A DNA stretch of 41,016 nt, from positions 1-41,016 of the forward strand of contig NZ_CAMDLM010000032.1 in the NCBI RefSeq assembly GCF_945901735.1. The letters are read 5' to 3'. Both the position numbers and the translations under genes were made by a program. The stretch comes from Limnohabitans sp. Rim8 (lineage in GTDB: Bacteria; Pseudomonadota; Gammaproteobacteria; Burkholderiales; Burkholderiaceae_C). The notes beneath the pieces are model-generated. The model made no database searches, was not told where the DNA came from, and saw nothing but the letters and a program-made list of their open reading frames with translations. Below, in pieces: positions 1-9,150 of the stretch; the first letter of the stretch is position 1; each line of letters opens with the position of its first letter.

Positions 1-1527
1 TCGCGTGAGACGCACGGCCCGCTGCACCGCACCACTTATGCCGAGACCGCCAAACGCTCGCGCCAGCTGGCCAACGCGCTGGCTCAGATGGGCCTCAAAG
101 CCGGCAGCGCGGTCGGCTCGATCGCCTGGAACAACCACCGCCACCTGGAGGCCTATTACGCCGTCTCGGGCAGCGGCATGGTCATGCACACCTGCAACCC
201 ACGGCTGCACCCGCAGCAGCTGATCTATGTGATCAACCACGCCGAAGACGCAGTGGTGTTGTTTGACGCCACCTTTGCGCCGCTGGTCAAAGGCATTGCC
301 GCGCATTGCCCCAAAGTGCGCGCCTGGGTGTGCTTGGCCGACGCAGCCAACACGCCCGCCATCGACGGTGTGAGCGTGATGAATTACGAAGGTCTGATCA
401 CCGGCCAAAGCAACACCTTTGACTGGCCCGAGCTGGACGACCAAACCGGCGCTGCGCTGTGCTACACGTCGGGCACCACCGGCAACCCCAAGGGTGTGCT
501 GTACACGCACCGCGCCATCGTGCTGGACGCCACCACCGCCTGCCTGCCCGATGTGCTGGGTTTTTCCACGCAAGAGACTGTTCTGCCGGTGGTGCCCATG
601 TTCCACATCAATGCCTGGTGCATCCCCTATGCCGCGCTGGTGGCGGGCACGAAACTGGTTTTGCCTGGCCCCAAACTGGATGGCGCCAGTTTGTATGAGC
701 TGATGGACACCGAGCAGGTCACCATCAGCGCGGGCGTGCCCACCATCTGGATGGGCCTGATCCAGCATGTGGAAAATAACAACTTGCGCTTTGCCCACAT
801 GAAGCGCACCTGCGTGGGCGGCTCGGCCATGCCGATGGCGCTGATCGCCAAGTTCATGGACCACTACGGCGTGGAAGTGCGCCACGGCTGGGGCATGACC
901 GAGACCACCGCTGTGGCCACCATGAGCAACCTGAGCCGCGCTGACAGACTGCGCCCCGCCGCTGAGCAACATGCCATCGTGGCCAAGCAAGGCAAAACTG
1001 TCTCGGGTATCGAGATCAAAATCGTCGATGAAAACGGCGCGACCTTGCCTCGCGACGGCACCTCTCAAGGCGAGCTGATGGTGCGCGGCCAGTGGATCGT
1101 CGAGCGCTACTTCAAGGCCGAGAAAACCGCGCTGGTGGAAGGCTGGTTCCCCACCGGTGACATCGCCACCATCGATGCGCAGGGCACCATGCAAATCCGT
1201 GACCGCACCAAAGACGTGATCAAGACCGGTGGCGAATGGATCAGCTCGATCGACCTGGAAAACGCGGCCGTGGGCCACCCGGCTGTGGCCATGGCCGCCG
1301 TCATTGGCGTCAAGCACCCCAAGTGGGACGAGCGCCCGCTGCTGTTCATCGTGCGCAAGCCGGGCCAAGCCGTGGAGAAGCAAGAGATCCTCGACTTTTT
1401 GGCCACCCAAGTGGCCAAGTGGTGGGTGCCCGACGATGTGGTCTTCCTCGAATCCCTGCCCGTGGGCGGCACCGGCAAGGTGCAGAAAAACGACCTGCGC
1501 AAGGACTACGGCGGCGTGTTCAGCTGA
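1..1527 (+). CDS. AMP-forming fatty acyl-CoA ligase (5' end outside window)
   Basis: Adenylate-forming enzyme expected to activate a medium- or long-chain fatty acid to acyl-CoA using ATP and CoA. The frame is open from base 1, so the true start lies outside the window; 508 residues are visible and related AlkK/FadD-type ligases run to about 540-550, so roughly 40 residues are missing. Visible motifs in order are the P-loop [11 protein letters not shown] near visible residue 155, GWGMTET near 297, TGD near 385, [15 protein letters not shown] near 401, and the C-terminal GGTGKVQK whose lysine is the usual adenylation-step residue. The gene ends with TGA directly against the TGA of the convergent GST-like gene (shared bases TGATCA), with no room for a terminator between them. 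Chain-length preference cannot be read from the sequence. Confidence 0.93.
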   Translation, partial: SRETHGPLHRTTYAETAKRSRQLANALAQMGLKAGSAVGSIAWNNHRHLEAYYAVSGSGMVMHTCNPRLHPQQLIYVINHAEDAVVLFDATFAPLVKGIAAHCPKVRAWVCLADAANTPAIDGVSVMNYEGLITGQSNTFDWPELDDQTGAALCYTSGTTGNPKGVLYTHRAIVLDATTACLPDVLGFSTQETVLPVVPMFHINAWCIPYAALVAGTKLVLPGPKLDGASLYELMDTEQVTISAGVPTIWMGLIQHVENNNLRFAHMKRTCVGGSAMPMALIAKFMDHYGVEVRHGWGMTETTAVATMSNLSRADRLRPAAEQHAIVAKQGKTVSGIEIKIVDENGATLPRDGTSQGELMVRGQWIVERYFKAEKTALVEGWFPTGDIATIDAQGTMQIRDRTKDVIKTGGEWISSIDLENAAVGHPAVAMAAVIGVKHPKWDERPLLFIVRKPGQAVEKQEILDFLATQVAKWWVPDDVVFLESLPVGGTGKVQKNDLRKDYGGVFS

Positions 1528-2148
1528 TCACACTTTGGCGCTGGGCCGCTCGTTCATGCGGTCGCGCCAGGCTTGCAAGGCGTGCATGTCCTCGTCGCCG
1601 GGCACAAACTTCATCAGGCCCCGCGCAAACTCCAGCGCGCAAAACGCGGTGATGTCGGCAATGGTGAAACGCTCGCCCGCGATGAAGGGTTGGCTTTGCA
1701 GGCGCTGGTCAAAGCCCCGCGCCACCGCCCGCACCTTCTCGGCCTGAGAGCGGCCAAACTCGGGGAACTGCGGTTTCTCTAAAGCCGCCAAGCCCGGGTG
1801 GCTGTGGCGGATCGCGTTGGCAATGCCGCCCAGCAAATACAGCTCCACCTGCCGGTCGGCCATCTCAATGAAGCCGCGCTCGTCGCCGTCTACGCCCATC
1901 AGGTTGGGCTCGGGAAAGCGGCCTTCCAGCAAGGTGCAAATCGCCCGCGTCTCGGTGATCACGCGGCCGTCGTCCAGCTCCAGCGCGGGCACTTTGGCCA
2001 GTGGGCTTTTGGCCAGGTATTCGGGCGTGCGGTGCTCGCCGCCGTTCAGGTCCATGTTCACCATCTCGATGCCAGTGATGTTTTTCTCGACCAAAAACAT
2101 CAACACCCGGCGGGGGCTGGGGGCGCGGTGGGCGGTGTAAAGCTTCAT
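1528..2148 (-). CDS. glutathione S-transferase family protein
   Basis: Cytosolic GST-fold protein of 206 residues, close to the usual 200-220. The N-terminal thioredoxin-like half begins TAHRAPSPRRVLMFL, followed by the cis-proline segment KVPALELDDGR and the glutathione-binding ETRAI motif near residue 65; the rest is the helical C-terminal domain. The start at 2148 is chosen over an in-frame upstream codon because AGGA precedes it at normal spacing and because the protein then begins directly with the first beta strand. Substrate is unknown; many such proteins in this order are annotated only by family. It converges on the acyl-CoA ligase without any gap. Confidence 0.88.
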   Translation of the reverse strand: MKLYTAHRAPSPRRVLMFLVEKNITGIEMVNMDLNGGEHRTPEYLAKSPLAKVPALELDDGRVITETRAICTLLEGRFPEPNLMGVDGDERGFIEMADRQVELYLLGGIANAIRHSHPGLAALEKPQFPEFGRSQAEKVRAVARGFDQRLQSQPFIAGERFTIADITAFCALEFARGLMKFVPGDEDMHALQAWRDRMNERPSAKV

Positions 2149-2451
2149 GGTTCTTCCTTTATTGGGCAGCGGCATGGCTTTGCATCACAGCCATTTTGAA
2201 CAGACTAGCACTCACCCGTTTTTGGGCATGCCACACAGATGACAGCCCGTTTCAGAATTCAAGAGAAGACACCCGTGCGACACCCAGTCACGGGCCGGAC
2301 AGAGCCAGGTCGCCGCTACCTGTCCAATCCTGACCAGACACACGGCTCAACGCTTTAAGAAAACACAATCTACAAAGCGCAGCAGACGGCAAAAGCAGCG
2401 CTGCTCTGAAGGCAGCCCAGACAATACCCCTCCATTGATGCGAACATCCAA
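2149..2451. other. intergenic region between divergent genes
   Basis: About 300 bases separate the GST-like gene from the divergently read serine hydrolase. They should contain both promoters, but no convincing -35/-10 pair stands out by eye. The only structured element seen is a perfect 12-bp palindrome, AGCAGCGCTGCT, at 2394-2405, roughly 47 bases before the hydrolase start, which could be a regulator site or chance. No tRNA or small ORF with a ribosome binding site was seen. Confidence 0.5.
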
Positions 2452-3501
2452 ATGACCCCCTCGCTTGAATCGACCCTTGAATTCATCCAATCGTGCGAAA
2501 CGCCCTGGTCGCGTAACACCTCACCGCCTTGGGGCATCCATGATGTGGACCCACCGCCCTACAACCGCTTGTATGGCCCGGTCCATGGGCGAGGGCCTGT
2601 GTCGGGTGTTTTGTTTCACCAACACCAGTTGTTGGCCCAATGGGGCGAACCGCACAAGGCGGACCTGACTTTCAGTGTGGCCAAAACATACCTGGCCTTG
2701 CTGGCCGGTCTGGCGTTTGACCAAGGGCTGCTCAAAGACGTGCACACCCCCGTGGTTGAGCAATGCCCCGGCATTGGCTTTGAGGGCGATCGGCTCTCGC
2801 GCATCACCTGGCACCATTTGCTGCAACAAACCAGCGAATGGGAAGGCACCTGCCTGGGCATTCCCGAACAAGTCGACCGTTACCGCTGGCTGCCTTACCA
2901 AACCGGGCAAGCGGACGGCACCAAAGGCGATGCCAGACCGCTGGGCGAGCCGGGCTCGCGGTTTGAGTACAACGACGTGCGCATCAACCAACTGTCCTTG
3001 GCCTTGCTGCACTTGTTCAAGCGCCCGCTGCCCGACGTGTTTGAAGAATTTTTCCGGCAACCTCTGGGGTGTTCGGACGCGTTTCAATGGGTGGGCTACG
3101 AGCAAGGCTGGACCGAGGTCACCGGCCAACGCATGATGTCGGTGCCCGGGGGCAGCCACTGGGGTGGCGGCGTGTCCATCTCGGCCATGGACCAAGCGCT
3201 GATTGGCCTGATGCTGATGGGGCAAGGCCAGTTCAAGGGCCAACAAATTTTGTCCAAGTCATGGCTGCACATGATGCAGCAGCCCTGCGACATCGCGCCC
3301 TATTACGGCTACCTGATTTGGCTCAACAAAGACGGCGCGTTGTTCAAAGATGCACCGCGCACTTCGTGGTTTGCCATTGGCGCGGGTTCGTCCATCACCT
3401 GGGTCGATCCCGAGCTGCAATTGGTGTGCATCATGCGGTGGATTGACGCTACAAGAACAAACGACTGCATCGCCCGGGTGATGCAGTCGTTGAAACCCTG
3501 A
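2452..3501 (+). CDS. serine hydrolase, class C beta-lactamase fold
   Basis: Predicted 349-residue member of the beta-lactamase/penicillin-binding-protein-like serine hydrolases (PF00144 type; esterases, peptidases, amidases). The nucleophile motif SxxK is SVAK at residues 75-78, followed by a hydrophobic helix as in the family. The second motif, normally YxN, is represented by EYNDVRIN around 172-179, so the spacing of tyrosine and asparagine is altered. The third motif region is probably IGAGSSITWVDP near 308. No signal peptide is evident, so it is probably cytoplasmic and unlikely to be a resistance enzyme. The ATG at 2452 has no clear ribosome binding site. It converges on the VOC gene with a 15-base gap. 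Confidence 0.8.
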   Translation: MTPSLESTLEFIQSCETPWSRNTSPPWGIHDVDPPPYNRLYGPVHGRGPVSGVLFHQHQLLAQWGEPHKADLTFSVAKTYLALLAGLAFDQGLLKDVHTPVVEQCPGIGFEGDRLSRITWHHLLQQTSEWEGTCLGIPEQVDRYRWLPYQTGQADGTKGDARPLGEPGSRFEYNDVRINQLSLALLHLFKRPLPDVFEEFFRQPLGCSDAFQWVGYEQGWTEVTGQRMMSVPGGSHWGGGVSISAMDQALIGLMLMGQGQFKGQQILSKSWLHMMQQPCDIAPYYGYLIWLNKDGALFKDAPRTSWFAIGAGSSITWVDPELQLVCIMRWIDATRTNDCIARVMQSLKP

Positions 3502-3516
3502 AAAAGGCGCTGAGGT

Positions 3517-3930
3517 CTACTTGGCGAAAAGGCTCTCGGGATTGGCAAACGCCTTGAACTCCACCGCATTGCCGCAGGGGTCCAAAAAGAACATGGTGGC
3601 CTGCTCGCCCACTTGACCCTTGAAGCGGATGTGTGGCTCAACGACAAATGAAGTACCCGCTTTTTTGAGCCTGTCGGCCATGGCCTCCCACTGGCCCATC
3701 TCCATCACCAAACCAAAGTGCCGCACCGGCACGTTGTCGCCATCCACCGCACTGGTGTTGTGGTGACCGGCCTCTGAGGGGCTCAGGTGCGCCACGATTT
3801 GGTGGCCGTAAAAGTTGAAGTCGATCCAGTGCTCACTGGAGCGGCCTTCTGAACACCCCAAAAGATCACCATAAAACGCTCTGGCCTTTGCCAAAGAGGT
3901 GACCGGAAAAGCCAAGTGGAATGGTTGCAT
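3517..3930 (-). CDS. VOC (glyoxalase/dioxygenase) superfamily protein
   Basis: A 137-residue vicinal-oxygen-chelate protein, the usual length for one two-module unit. The N-terminal half begins with FHLAFPVTSLAKARAFYGDLLGC, typical of the family's first beta-alpha module; the second half has HFGLVMEM and FFLDPCGNAVEFKAF. Likely metal ligands are His5, His71 and Glu124. Family members include glyoxalases, extradiol dioxygenases and resistance proteins, and the reaction here cannot be assigned. It is read toward the serine hydrolase; about 200 bases upstream are free for its promoter. Confidence 0.85.
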   Translation of the reverse strand: MQPFHLAFPVTSLAKARAFYGDLLGCSEGRSSEHWIDFNFYGHQIVAHLSPSEAGHHNTSAVDGDNVPVRHFGLVMEMGQWEAMADRLKKAGTSFVVEPHIRFKGQVGEQATMFFLDPCGNAVEFKAFANPESLFAK

Positions 3931-4133
3931 GGTGGGGTCTGCCTGAAATCAAAAAAACCAATTTTGCACCAAACGCCATTTGGCATGCGAGCATTGGCTT
4001 GACAGCAGGTGTTAAGAGACTGGGCGCAAAGGCCTTGTCCGCTTGGAGTGGAAGCTGCACAACGGATGGTCAACTGATTGGCCATCCAAAAGCTAAGTCC
4101 CATCTCAGCCTGCAAGTGGGTGGCTTGTAGGCT

Positions 4134-4898
4134 TCAACGCAAAGCCTGACCCCGCGCTGCGCGTGACTCGGGGCTGGATGCGGCCAGGGCGATCTGGTCG
4201 TGTGCCATGTACGAGGTGGCGTGGTTCAGGGCTGTGGCGGCTGCGTTGACCGACTCTTTGCTCATGCGCATCGTGGCGGCAGGTTGGGCCAGGGTTTGCG
4301 CGGCCAAGGCTTGTGCACGGACCATGGCTTGGCCTTTGTCGCTGACGTAGTCAACCAGCCCCAGGCTCAGCGCTTCGGGCGCAGCCACGCGTTCGCACAA
4401 GATGGTCAAACGTTTGGCTTTGGCGGGGCCCAGCAGGTTGACCAAGCGGGGGATGGTGCCCCAGGTCAAAGGGATGCCCAAGGCGATTTCGGGCAAGGAC
4501 ACAAAGGCGTCTTGCGCCAGCACACGCCAGTCGCAGGCCAAGGACAGCGCCAGCCCACCGCCCACCGCATAACCCTCAATGGCAGCAATGGTGATCTGCG
4601 GCATTTCTTCCCAAGCCTTGCACATCCGAAACCCCGTGCCTGTCATGTCGCGCCGCTGCACCGTGGACAAGCTGTCGTCGGCCCAGGCTTGCGCGTCGTT
4701 CAAATCAGCACCCGCCGAAAAACACCGCGCATCGCCCGTGAGGATGACCACGTCGATGTCCGTGCGTTCGCTCAGGGCGCGCGCCACTGCGGTGATCTCG
4801 CGCATCAGGGCGCGAGACAGGGCATGCCGAACTTGGGGCCGGTTCAAATGAACTTCAACCAAGCGGCCTTGCTCTTTGAGGACCAAATGTTCGTACAT
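4134..4898 (-). CDS. enoyl-CoA hydratase/isomerase family protein
   Basis: Crotonase-fold protein of 254 residues. Both oxyanion-hole segments are present: FSAGADL at 60-66 and AVGGG at 111-115. Of the two glutamates used by classical enoyl-CoA hydratase, the second is kept (Glu137 in LPEIALG) but the first is replaced by alanine (Ala117 in GGGLALSLACD). A single glutamate at the second position is the pattern known from delta3-delta2 enoyl-CoA isomerases, so isomerase or another crotonase reaction is more likely than hydration. GGAG precedes the ATG at good spacing. It lies 11 bases after pyrF on the same strand and is probably co-transcribed with it, although no metabolic link is obvious. 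Confidence 0.87.
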   Translation of the reverse strand: MYEHLVLKEQGRLVEVHLNRPQVRHALSRALMREITAVARALSERTDIDVVILTGDARCFSAGADLNDAQAWADDSLSTVQRRDMTGTGFRMCKAWEEMPQITIAAIEGYAVGGGLALSLACDWRVLAQDAFVSLPEIALGIPLTWGTIPRLVNLLGPAKAKRLTILCERVAAPEALSLGLVDYVSDKGQAMVRAQALAAQTLAQPAATMRMSKESVNAAATALNHATSYMAHDQIALAASSPESRAARGQALR

Positions 4899-4909
4899 GC
4901 GGGTCTCCT

Positions 4910-5752
4910 TTATTGGGGCTTGGCCGCTTGCAACTGGTCGCGCGTTTGCAGTGCCACGCGACGCGCTGCGGCTTCAAAGTCATCACCGCTCGATGCGTAC
5001 AACACGGCACGCGATGAATTGACAATCACAGTCCCCGTGCTCACACCGCCTTGCCCGCGCCAGCCGGCCTGCACCGTGGCTGCGGCATCGCCGCCTTGCG
5101 CGCCCACGCCCGGAATCAGCAAGGGCAGGGTGGGCGCAATGGCGCGCACACGCTCGATCTCGGCCGGGTAGGTGGCCCCCACCACCAGGCCGAGTTGGCC
5201 GTTCAGGTTCCAGGGGCCTTGGGCCAAGCGCGCCACATGTTCGTAGAGCAAGGGCTGGCCTTCGACCGAGGCCAGGCGTTGGTTTTGCAAATCGTCACCG
5301 CCGGGGTTGGAGGTGCGGCACAGCAAGAAAGCGCCTTTGCCTTCGTACTTGAGGTAGGGGGCCACCGAGTCCCAGCCCATGAAGGGTGAGAGGGTCACGG
5401 CGTCGGCGCCATAGCGCTCAAAAGCTTCTTTGGCGTATTGCTCGGCCGTGCTGCCAATGTCGCCGCGCTTGGCATCCAGAATGATCGGCACATGCGGGGC
5501 CACGCGGCGAATGTGCTCCATCAGCCGTTCGAGCTGGCCTTCGGCGCGGTGCGCGGCAAAGTAGGCAATTTGGGGTTTGAAGCTGCTGACCAAGTCGGCT
5601 GTGGCGTCCACGATGGCGGCGCAAAAGTCGTAGATCTTGTTGGCATCGCCTTTGTAGCGGTCCGGAAATTTGGTGGGTTCGGGGTCCAGGCCCACGCAAA
5701 GCATGGAGCCGTTTTGGCGCTCAGCGGCGCTCAGCATGTCAAAAAAGTTCAT
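4910..5752 (-). CDS. pyrF: orotidine 5'-phosphate decarboxylase (type 2)
   Basis: Last step of de novo UMP synthesis: decarboxylates OMP to UMP in the cytosol. The 280-residue protein has the catalytic [14 protein letters not shown] block around residues 93-106, with the aspartate and lysine of the active-site array, plus N-terminal [12 protein letters not shown], typical of the longer type 2 enzymes (about 270 residues) rather than the about 240-residue E. coli type. [13 protein letters not shown] and the GVGAQGGD phosphate-binding stretch are also present. It starts 91 bases from the divergent EamA gene, and the ribosome binding site is weak. The crotonase gene follows closely. Confidence 0.95.
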   Translation of the reverse strand: MNFFDMLSAAERQNGSMLCVGLDPEPTKFPDRYKGDANKIYDFCAAIVDATADLVSSFKPQIAYFAAHRAEGQLERLMEHIRRVAPHVPIILDAKRGDIGSTAEQYAKEAFERYGADAVTLSPFMGWDSVAPYLKYEGKGAFLLCRTSNPGGDDLQNQRLASVEGQPLLYEHVARLAQGPWNLNGQLGLVVGATYPAEIERVRAIAPTLPLLIPGVGAQGGDAAATVQAGWRGQGGVSTGTVIVNSSRAVLYASSGDDFEAAARRVALQTRDQLQAAKPQ

Positions 5753-5843
5753 GCAGAGGATTTTAAGGGGCGCTGCGTGGCAGCCTTCATGACTTGTTTT
5801 GTAAGAGCTTTTGTGACAGCGGGTCGGCTCGCCTCCATCTAAG

Positions 5844-6740
5844 ATGCGTCAGATGCACAAACTCTCTTCCACGCAATGGACCATTTTGGTCTTGCTGACC
5901 TTGGTCTGGGGCATCAATTGGCCCATCATGAAAATGGGCGTCACGGATTTTCCGCCGCTGACATTTCGCGCGCTGTGCCTATGGCTGGGCACACCCGTGC
6001 TGGGCTTGGCGCTCTTGGCCATGAAGGTGCCGTTTCGCATTCCGCGTGCGCATTGGCGCGAGTTGCTGGTCCTGTCGGTGTTCAACATGTTCATCTGGCA
6101 CGCGTTGATCATCATTGCAGTGCAGTCGCTGTCCAGCGGCCGGGCGGCCATTTTGGGTTACACCATGCCCATCTTTTCTGCCATTCTGGGGGCATGGGTT
6201 TTTGGCAATCAGTTGTCCAAACGCTCCTGGGCCGGGGTGGCTGCGGCCAGTGTGGGCGTTTTGCTGCTGCTGTGGCACGAATTGTCTAATCTGAGCGGGC
6301 GTCCAGTAGGGGTCTTGTTGGCGCTGGCGGCGGCGGGCACCTGGGCTTTTGGCACGCAGTTGCTGCGCCGCACCACCATGCCGGTGCCCACTTTGGCAAT
6401 TTCGTTCTGGATGACGCTGTTAACGGCGTTGGTCATGGCCGTGCTGGGCTTGCTGTTCGAAACAGACCGTTGGGTCAGCCCCTCACCGAGCAACTGGTTT
6501 GCGATCGTTTTCAATGCGGTGCTGGTTTTCGGCTTTTCGCATGCCGCCTGGTTTTACCTTGCGCGCAGCTTGCCACCCGTGGCATCGACCTTGAGCGTGA
6601 TGCTGATCCCGGTGCTGGGGGTGTTCAGTGGGGCCATTGGACTCAATGAAATCTTGCACTGGCAAGACTGGGCGGCTGTGGCGCTGATGATGACCTCGAT
6701 TGCATTTGTCTTGTGGCCCGCCAAGCCTGTGCAGGCTTGA
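5844..6740 (+). CDS. EamA/DMT family transporter
   Basis: Inner-membrane permease of the drug/metabolite transporter superfamily, 298 residues, with about ten hydrophobic segments arranged as two repeated EamA halves (roughly residues 12-140 and 150-290). The first helix carries the family-typical [13 protein letters not shown], and each half ends with a helix like [12 protein letters not shown] or [12 protein letters not shown]. Substrate is not predictable; relatives export amino acids or metabolites. A second in-frame ATG lies nine bases downstream and neither has a strong ribosome binding site. The gene converges on lpxC with 61 bases between them. Confidence 0.9.
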   Translation: MRQMHKLSSTQWTILVLLTLVWGINWPIMKMGVTDFPPLTFRALCLWLGTPVLGLALLAMKVPFRIPRAHWRELLVLSVFNMFIWHALIIIAVQSLSSGRAAILGYTMPIFSAILGAWVFGNQLSKRSWAGVAAASVGVLLLLWHELSNLSGRPVGVLLALAAAGTWAFGTQLLRRTTMPVPTLAISFWMTLLTALVMAVLGLLFETDRWVSPSPSNWFAIVFNAVLVFGFSHAAWFYLARSLPPVASTLSVMLIPVLGVFSGAIGLNEILHWQDWAAVALMMTSIAFVLWPAKPVQA

Positions 6741-6801
6741 TTCCAATCCGGCAAACGCTGGGTTTCATCGCCCAAGCCTGCGGTCAAGCCCCACCCGCCA
6801 C

Positions 6802-7725
6802 TCACCAAGCCGGTTGCAGGGCTGCAAAACCTTTGGGGGCCTGGCTGGCTGTGTCAAATGTCACGATCTCGTAGGCGTCAGGCTGGGCCAGCAAGGCGCG
6901 CAACAGCTGGTTGTTCATGGCGTGACCCGAGCGGAAGGCGCTGTAGGCGGCCAACAGGGGTTTGCCCACGATGTACAGGTCGCCCATGGCGTCCAGGATT
7001 TTGTGCTTGACGAACTCGTCGTCGTAGCGCAGGCCGTCGGCGTTGAGCACCTTGTAGTCGTCCATGACGATGGCGTTGTCCAGACCGCCGCCCAAGGCCA
7101 GGCCATTGGCGCGCATCATTTCCACGTCTTTGGTGAAACCAAAGGTGCGGGCCCGGGCGATGTCACGCGAGTACACGCCCTCGGACATGTCAAACACCAC
7201 CTGCTGACCGGTCGAATCGACAGCGGGGTGGCGAAAGTCGATCTCAAAGCTGAGTTTGTAGCCGTGGTAGGGCTCCAATTTAGCCCACTTGATGTTGTTG
7301 CCCACGCCTTCACTGACTTGCACGGTTTTGAGCACACGCAAAAACCGCTTGGGCGCGTTTTGCTCGACGATGCCCGCGCTTTGCAACAAAAACACAAACG
7401 ACGATGCTGAGCCATCCAGAATGGGCACTTCTTCGGCGGTAATGTCCACATACAGGTTGTCGATGCCCAGACCGGCGCAAGCCGACATGAGGTGCTCGAC
7501 GGTGAAGACCTTGGCCTGCCCGACCGAAATGGTCGAGGCCAGTCGGGTGTCGGTCACCGACTCGGCGCGCACCGGAATGTCTACAGGCTCGGGCAAATCC
7601 ACCCGACGAAACACGATACCGGTGTCGGGTGCTGCGGGGCGCAGCGTCAATTCGACCCGCTGGCCGCTGTGCAAACCCACGCCAACGGCACGGGTCAGGG
7701 TTTTGAGGGTGCGTTGAGCGAGCAT
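6802..7725 (-). CDS. lpxC: UDP-3-O-acyl-N-acetylglucosamine deacetylase
   Basis: First committed step of lipid A synthesis: a zinc enzyme that removes the acetyl group from UDP-3-O-acyl-GlcNAc in the cytosol. The 307-residue length matches the family. Zinc and catalytic residues are seen in VEHLMSA (His78), in the [10 protein letters not shown] segment (histidine and aspartate) and in SGHAMNN near residue 265. It is the last gene of the dcw cluster, 75 bases after ftsZ, with a perfect 9-bp hairpin in that gap. No good Shine-Dalgarno precedes the ATG, so initiation may be weak or structure-dependent. Confidence 0.96.
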   Translation of the reverse strand: MLAQRTLKTLTRAVGVGLHSGQRVELTLRPAAPDTGIVFRRVDLPEPVDIPVRAESVTDTRLASTISVGQAKVFTVEHLMSACAGLGIDNLYVDITAEEVPILDGSASSFVFLLQSAGIVEQNAPKRFLRVLKTVQVSEGVGNNIKWAKLEPYHGYKLSFEIDFRHPAVDSTGQQVVFDMSEGVYSRDIARARTFGFTKDVEMMRANGLALGGGLDNAIVMDDYKVLNADGLRYDDEFVKHKILDAMGDLYIVGKPLLAAYSAFRSGHAMNNQLLRALLAQPDAYEIVTFDTASQAPKGFAALQPAW

Positions 7726-7744
7726 GCAAGCATTTTAAAGGGCA

Positions 7745-7768
7745 CCAGACCAGTGGGTGCTGGTCTGG
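7745..7768 (-). promoter_or_regulatory. hairpin between ftsZ and lpxC
   Basis: Perfect 9-bp stem (CCAGACCAG at 7745-7753 pairing with 7760-7768) with a 6-base loop, in the 75-base gap after ftsZ and about 20 bases before the lpxC start. In the minus-strand RNA it is followed by only a short UUU, so it is at best a weak terminator. It could act as an attenuator lowering lpxC expression relative to ftsZ, or as an RNA-stability element. Confidence 0.4.
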
Positions 7769-7800
7769 CCTTTGTTCACATCGTCCGCAAAGCGAACGGC

Positions 7801-9015
7801 TCAGTCTGCTTGCTTGCGCAAGAAGGCCGGGATCTCGATGTCGTCCATGCCTGCGGCCGACATGCCGTCCACACGCGTCGCGGCATGGGTGCGGTTGTTA
7901 CGCCAGTAAGCTGGAATGTTCACACCATTGGTCGCCGCTGGCGATGCTGTTTTGAGCGTTGGGGCCACCGCTTCTTTCCCGCCCATCATGAAGGGGGCGT
8001 TGTCGGTGCCGGTGCGCAGCACTTGCAAAGGAGGCGACGTGCGGCGAACACCGGCCTTGGTCAGGCCTGTGGCCACCACAGTCACGCGGATCTGGTCGCC
8101 CAGGCTCTCGTCGTAAGCAGTGCCATAAATGACGTGCGCATCTTCCGAGGCGCAATCGCGGATGGTGTTCATGGCTTGCTTGGACTCGGACAATTTCAAG
8201 GAGCCCTTGGCGGCACTGATCAGCACCAGCACGCCGCGTGCGCCCTTGAGATCCACGCCTTCGAGTAGCGGGCAAGCCACGGCTTGTTCGGCCGCAATGC
8301 GCGCGCGGTCCGGGCCGCTGGCAGCGGATGTGCCCATCATGGCTTTGCCAGGCTCACCCATCACGGTGCGCACGTCTTCAAAGTCGACGTTCACATGGCC
8401 AGGCACGTTGATGATTTCAGCAATGCCGCCTACGGCGTTTTTCAGCACGTCGTTGGCGTGCGCGAACGCCTCGTCTTGCGTCATGTCTTCACCCCCAGGC
8501 AATTCCAGCAGCTTTTCGTTGAGGACCACGATCAACGAGTCCACGCTGGCTTCGAGTTCCTTCATGCCTTCGTCGGCATTGTCCATGCGGCGCTTGCCTT
8601 CAAAGTCGAAAGGCTTGGTGACCACGCCCACGGTGAGGATGCCCATGTCTTTGGCAATGCGGGCAATCACAGGCGCTGCGCCTGTGCCAGTGCCGCCGCC
8701 CATGCCAGCGGTGATGAACAACATGTGCGCCCCTTCGATGGCCGCACGGATGTCGGCCTCGGCGACTTCAGCGGCTTCACGGCCTTTGTCGGGCCTGCTG
8801 CCAGCGCCCAGTCCTGTTTGGCCCAGTTGCACAAAGCGGTGCGCCGCGCTGCGGGCCAAGGCCTGTGCGTCGGTGTTGGCACAGATGAACTCCACGCCTT
8901 GCACTTGGTGCTCGATCATGTGCTCCACGGCATTGCCGCCGCCGCCGCCCACCCCGATCACTTTGATCTGAGTGCCTTGGTTGAATTCTTCTGTCTGGAT
9001 CATTTCGATGGTCAT
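7801..9015 (-). CDS. ftsZ: cell division GTPase FtsZ
   Basis: Tubulin-like GTPase that forms the cytokinetic ring; 404 residues. The N-terminal GTPase domain has VGGGGGNAVEHM and the tubulin signature GMGGGTGTGAAPV near residues 107-119, then the T7-loop region and a variable linker (about residues 320-385). The last residues, DDIEIPAFLRKQAD, are the conserved C-terminal peptide that binds FtsA and other partners. The start at 9015 is chosen over an upstream in-frame codon because AGGAG lies at ideal spacing and family alignment begins MTIEMI. It lies 135 bases after ftsA, the largest gap inside the cluster. Confidence 0.97.
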   Translation of the reverse strand: MTIEMIQTEEFNQGTQIKVIGVGGGGGNAVEHMIEHQVQGVEFICANTDAQALARSAAHRFVQLGQTGLGAGSRPDKGREAAEVAEADIRAAIEGAHMLFITAGMGGGTGTGAAPVIARIAKDMGILTVGVVTKPFDFEGKRRMDNADEGMKELEASVDSLIVVLNEKLLELPGGEDMTQDEAFAHANDVLKNAVGGIAEIINVPGHVNVDFEDVRTVMGEPGKAMMGTSAASGPDRARIAAEQAVACPLLEGVDLKGARGVLVLISAAKGSLKLSESKQAMNTIRDCASEDAHVIYGTAYDESLGDQIRVTVVATGLTKAGVRRTSPPLQVLRTGTDNAPFMMGGKEAVAPTLKTASPAATNGVNIPAYWRNNRTHAATRVDGMSAAGMDDIEIPAFLRKQAD

Positions 9016-9054
9016 GTTTCTTCTCCTAAAAGGTTTGCAGTTGCCTGAAAGTTT

Positions 9055-9089
9055 TCTGAATTTCTTGTTTCGTTTCAAAGTGCTGTCAA
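9055..9089 (-). promoter_or_regulatory. possible promoter upstream of ftsZ
   Basis: A perfect -35 hexamer TTGACA is read on the minus strand at 9089-9084, within the ftsA-ftsZ gap. No good -10 box lies 16-18 bases downstream; the best is AAGAAA. An extra ftsZ promoter here would fit the known practice of boosting ftsZ within dcw clusters, but the sequence support is partial. Confidence 0.3.
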
Positions 9090-9150
9090 CATCGCAGCGG
9101 CCTTGACAAAGGCGGGCTGCTTCTGGCCTGAAAAATTTGGCTCCAGTTCA

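Noticed and set aside
4064..4087. GGATGG/CCATCC inverted repeat after the crotonase gene
   Set aside because: Only six pairs, a 12-base loop and no U tract on the relevant strand.
4200..5171. Long plus-strand open frame opposite the crotonase and pyrF genes
   Set aside because: Antisense shadow: the product is His/Gln/Gly-rich with no domain logic, while the minus-strand products are clear enzymes. The same applies to long opposite-strand frames over ftsZ, ftsA, murD, mraY, murF, murE, ftsI and cobW.
6722..6781. Inverted repeats of CAAGCCTG/CAGGCTTG at the end of the EamA gene and in the gap to lpxC
   Set aside because: The stems have no U run on either strand, and the first copy lies within the coding sequence; probably chance in GC-rich sequence.
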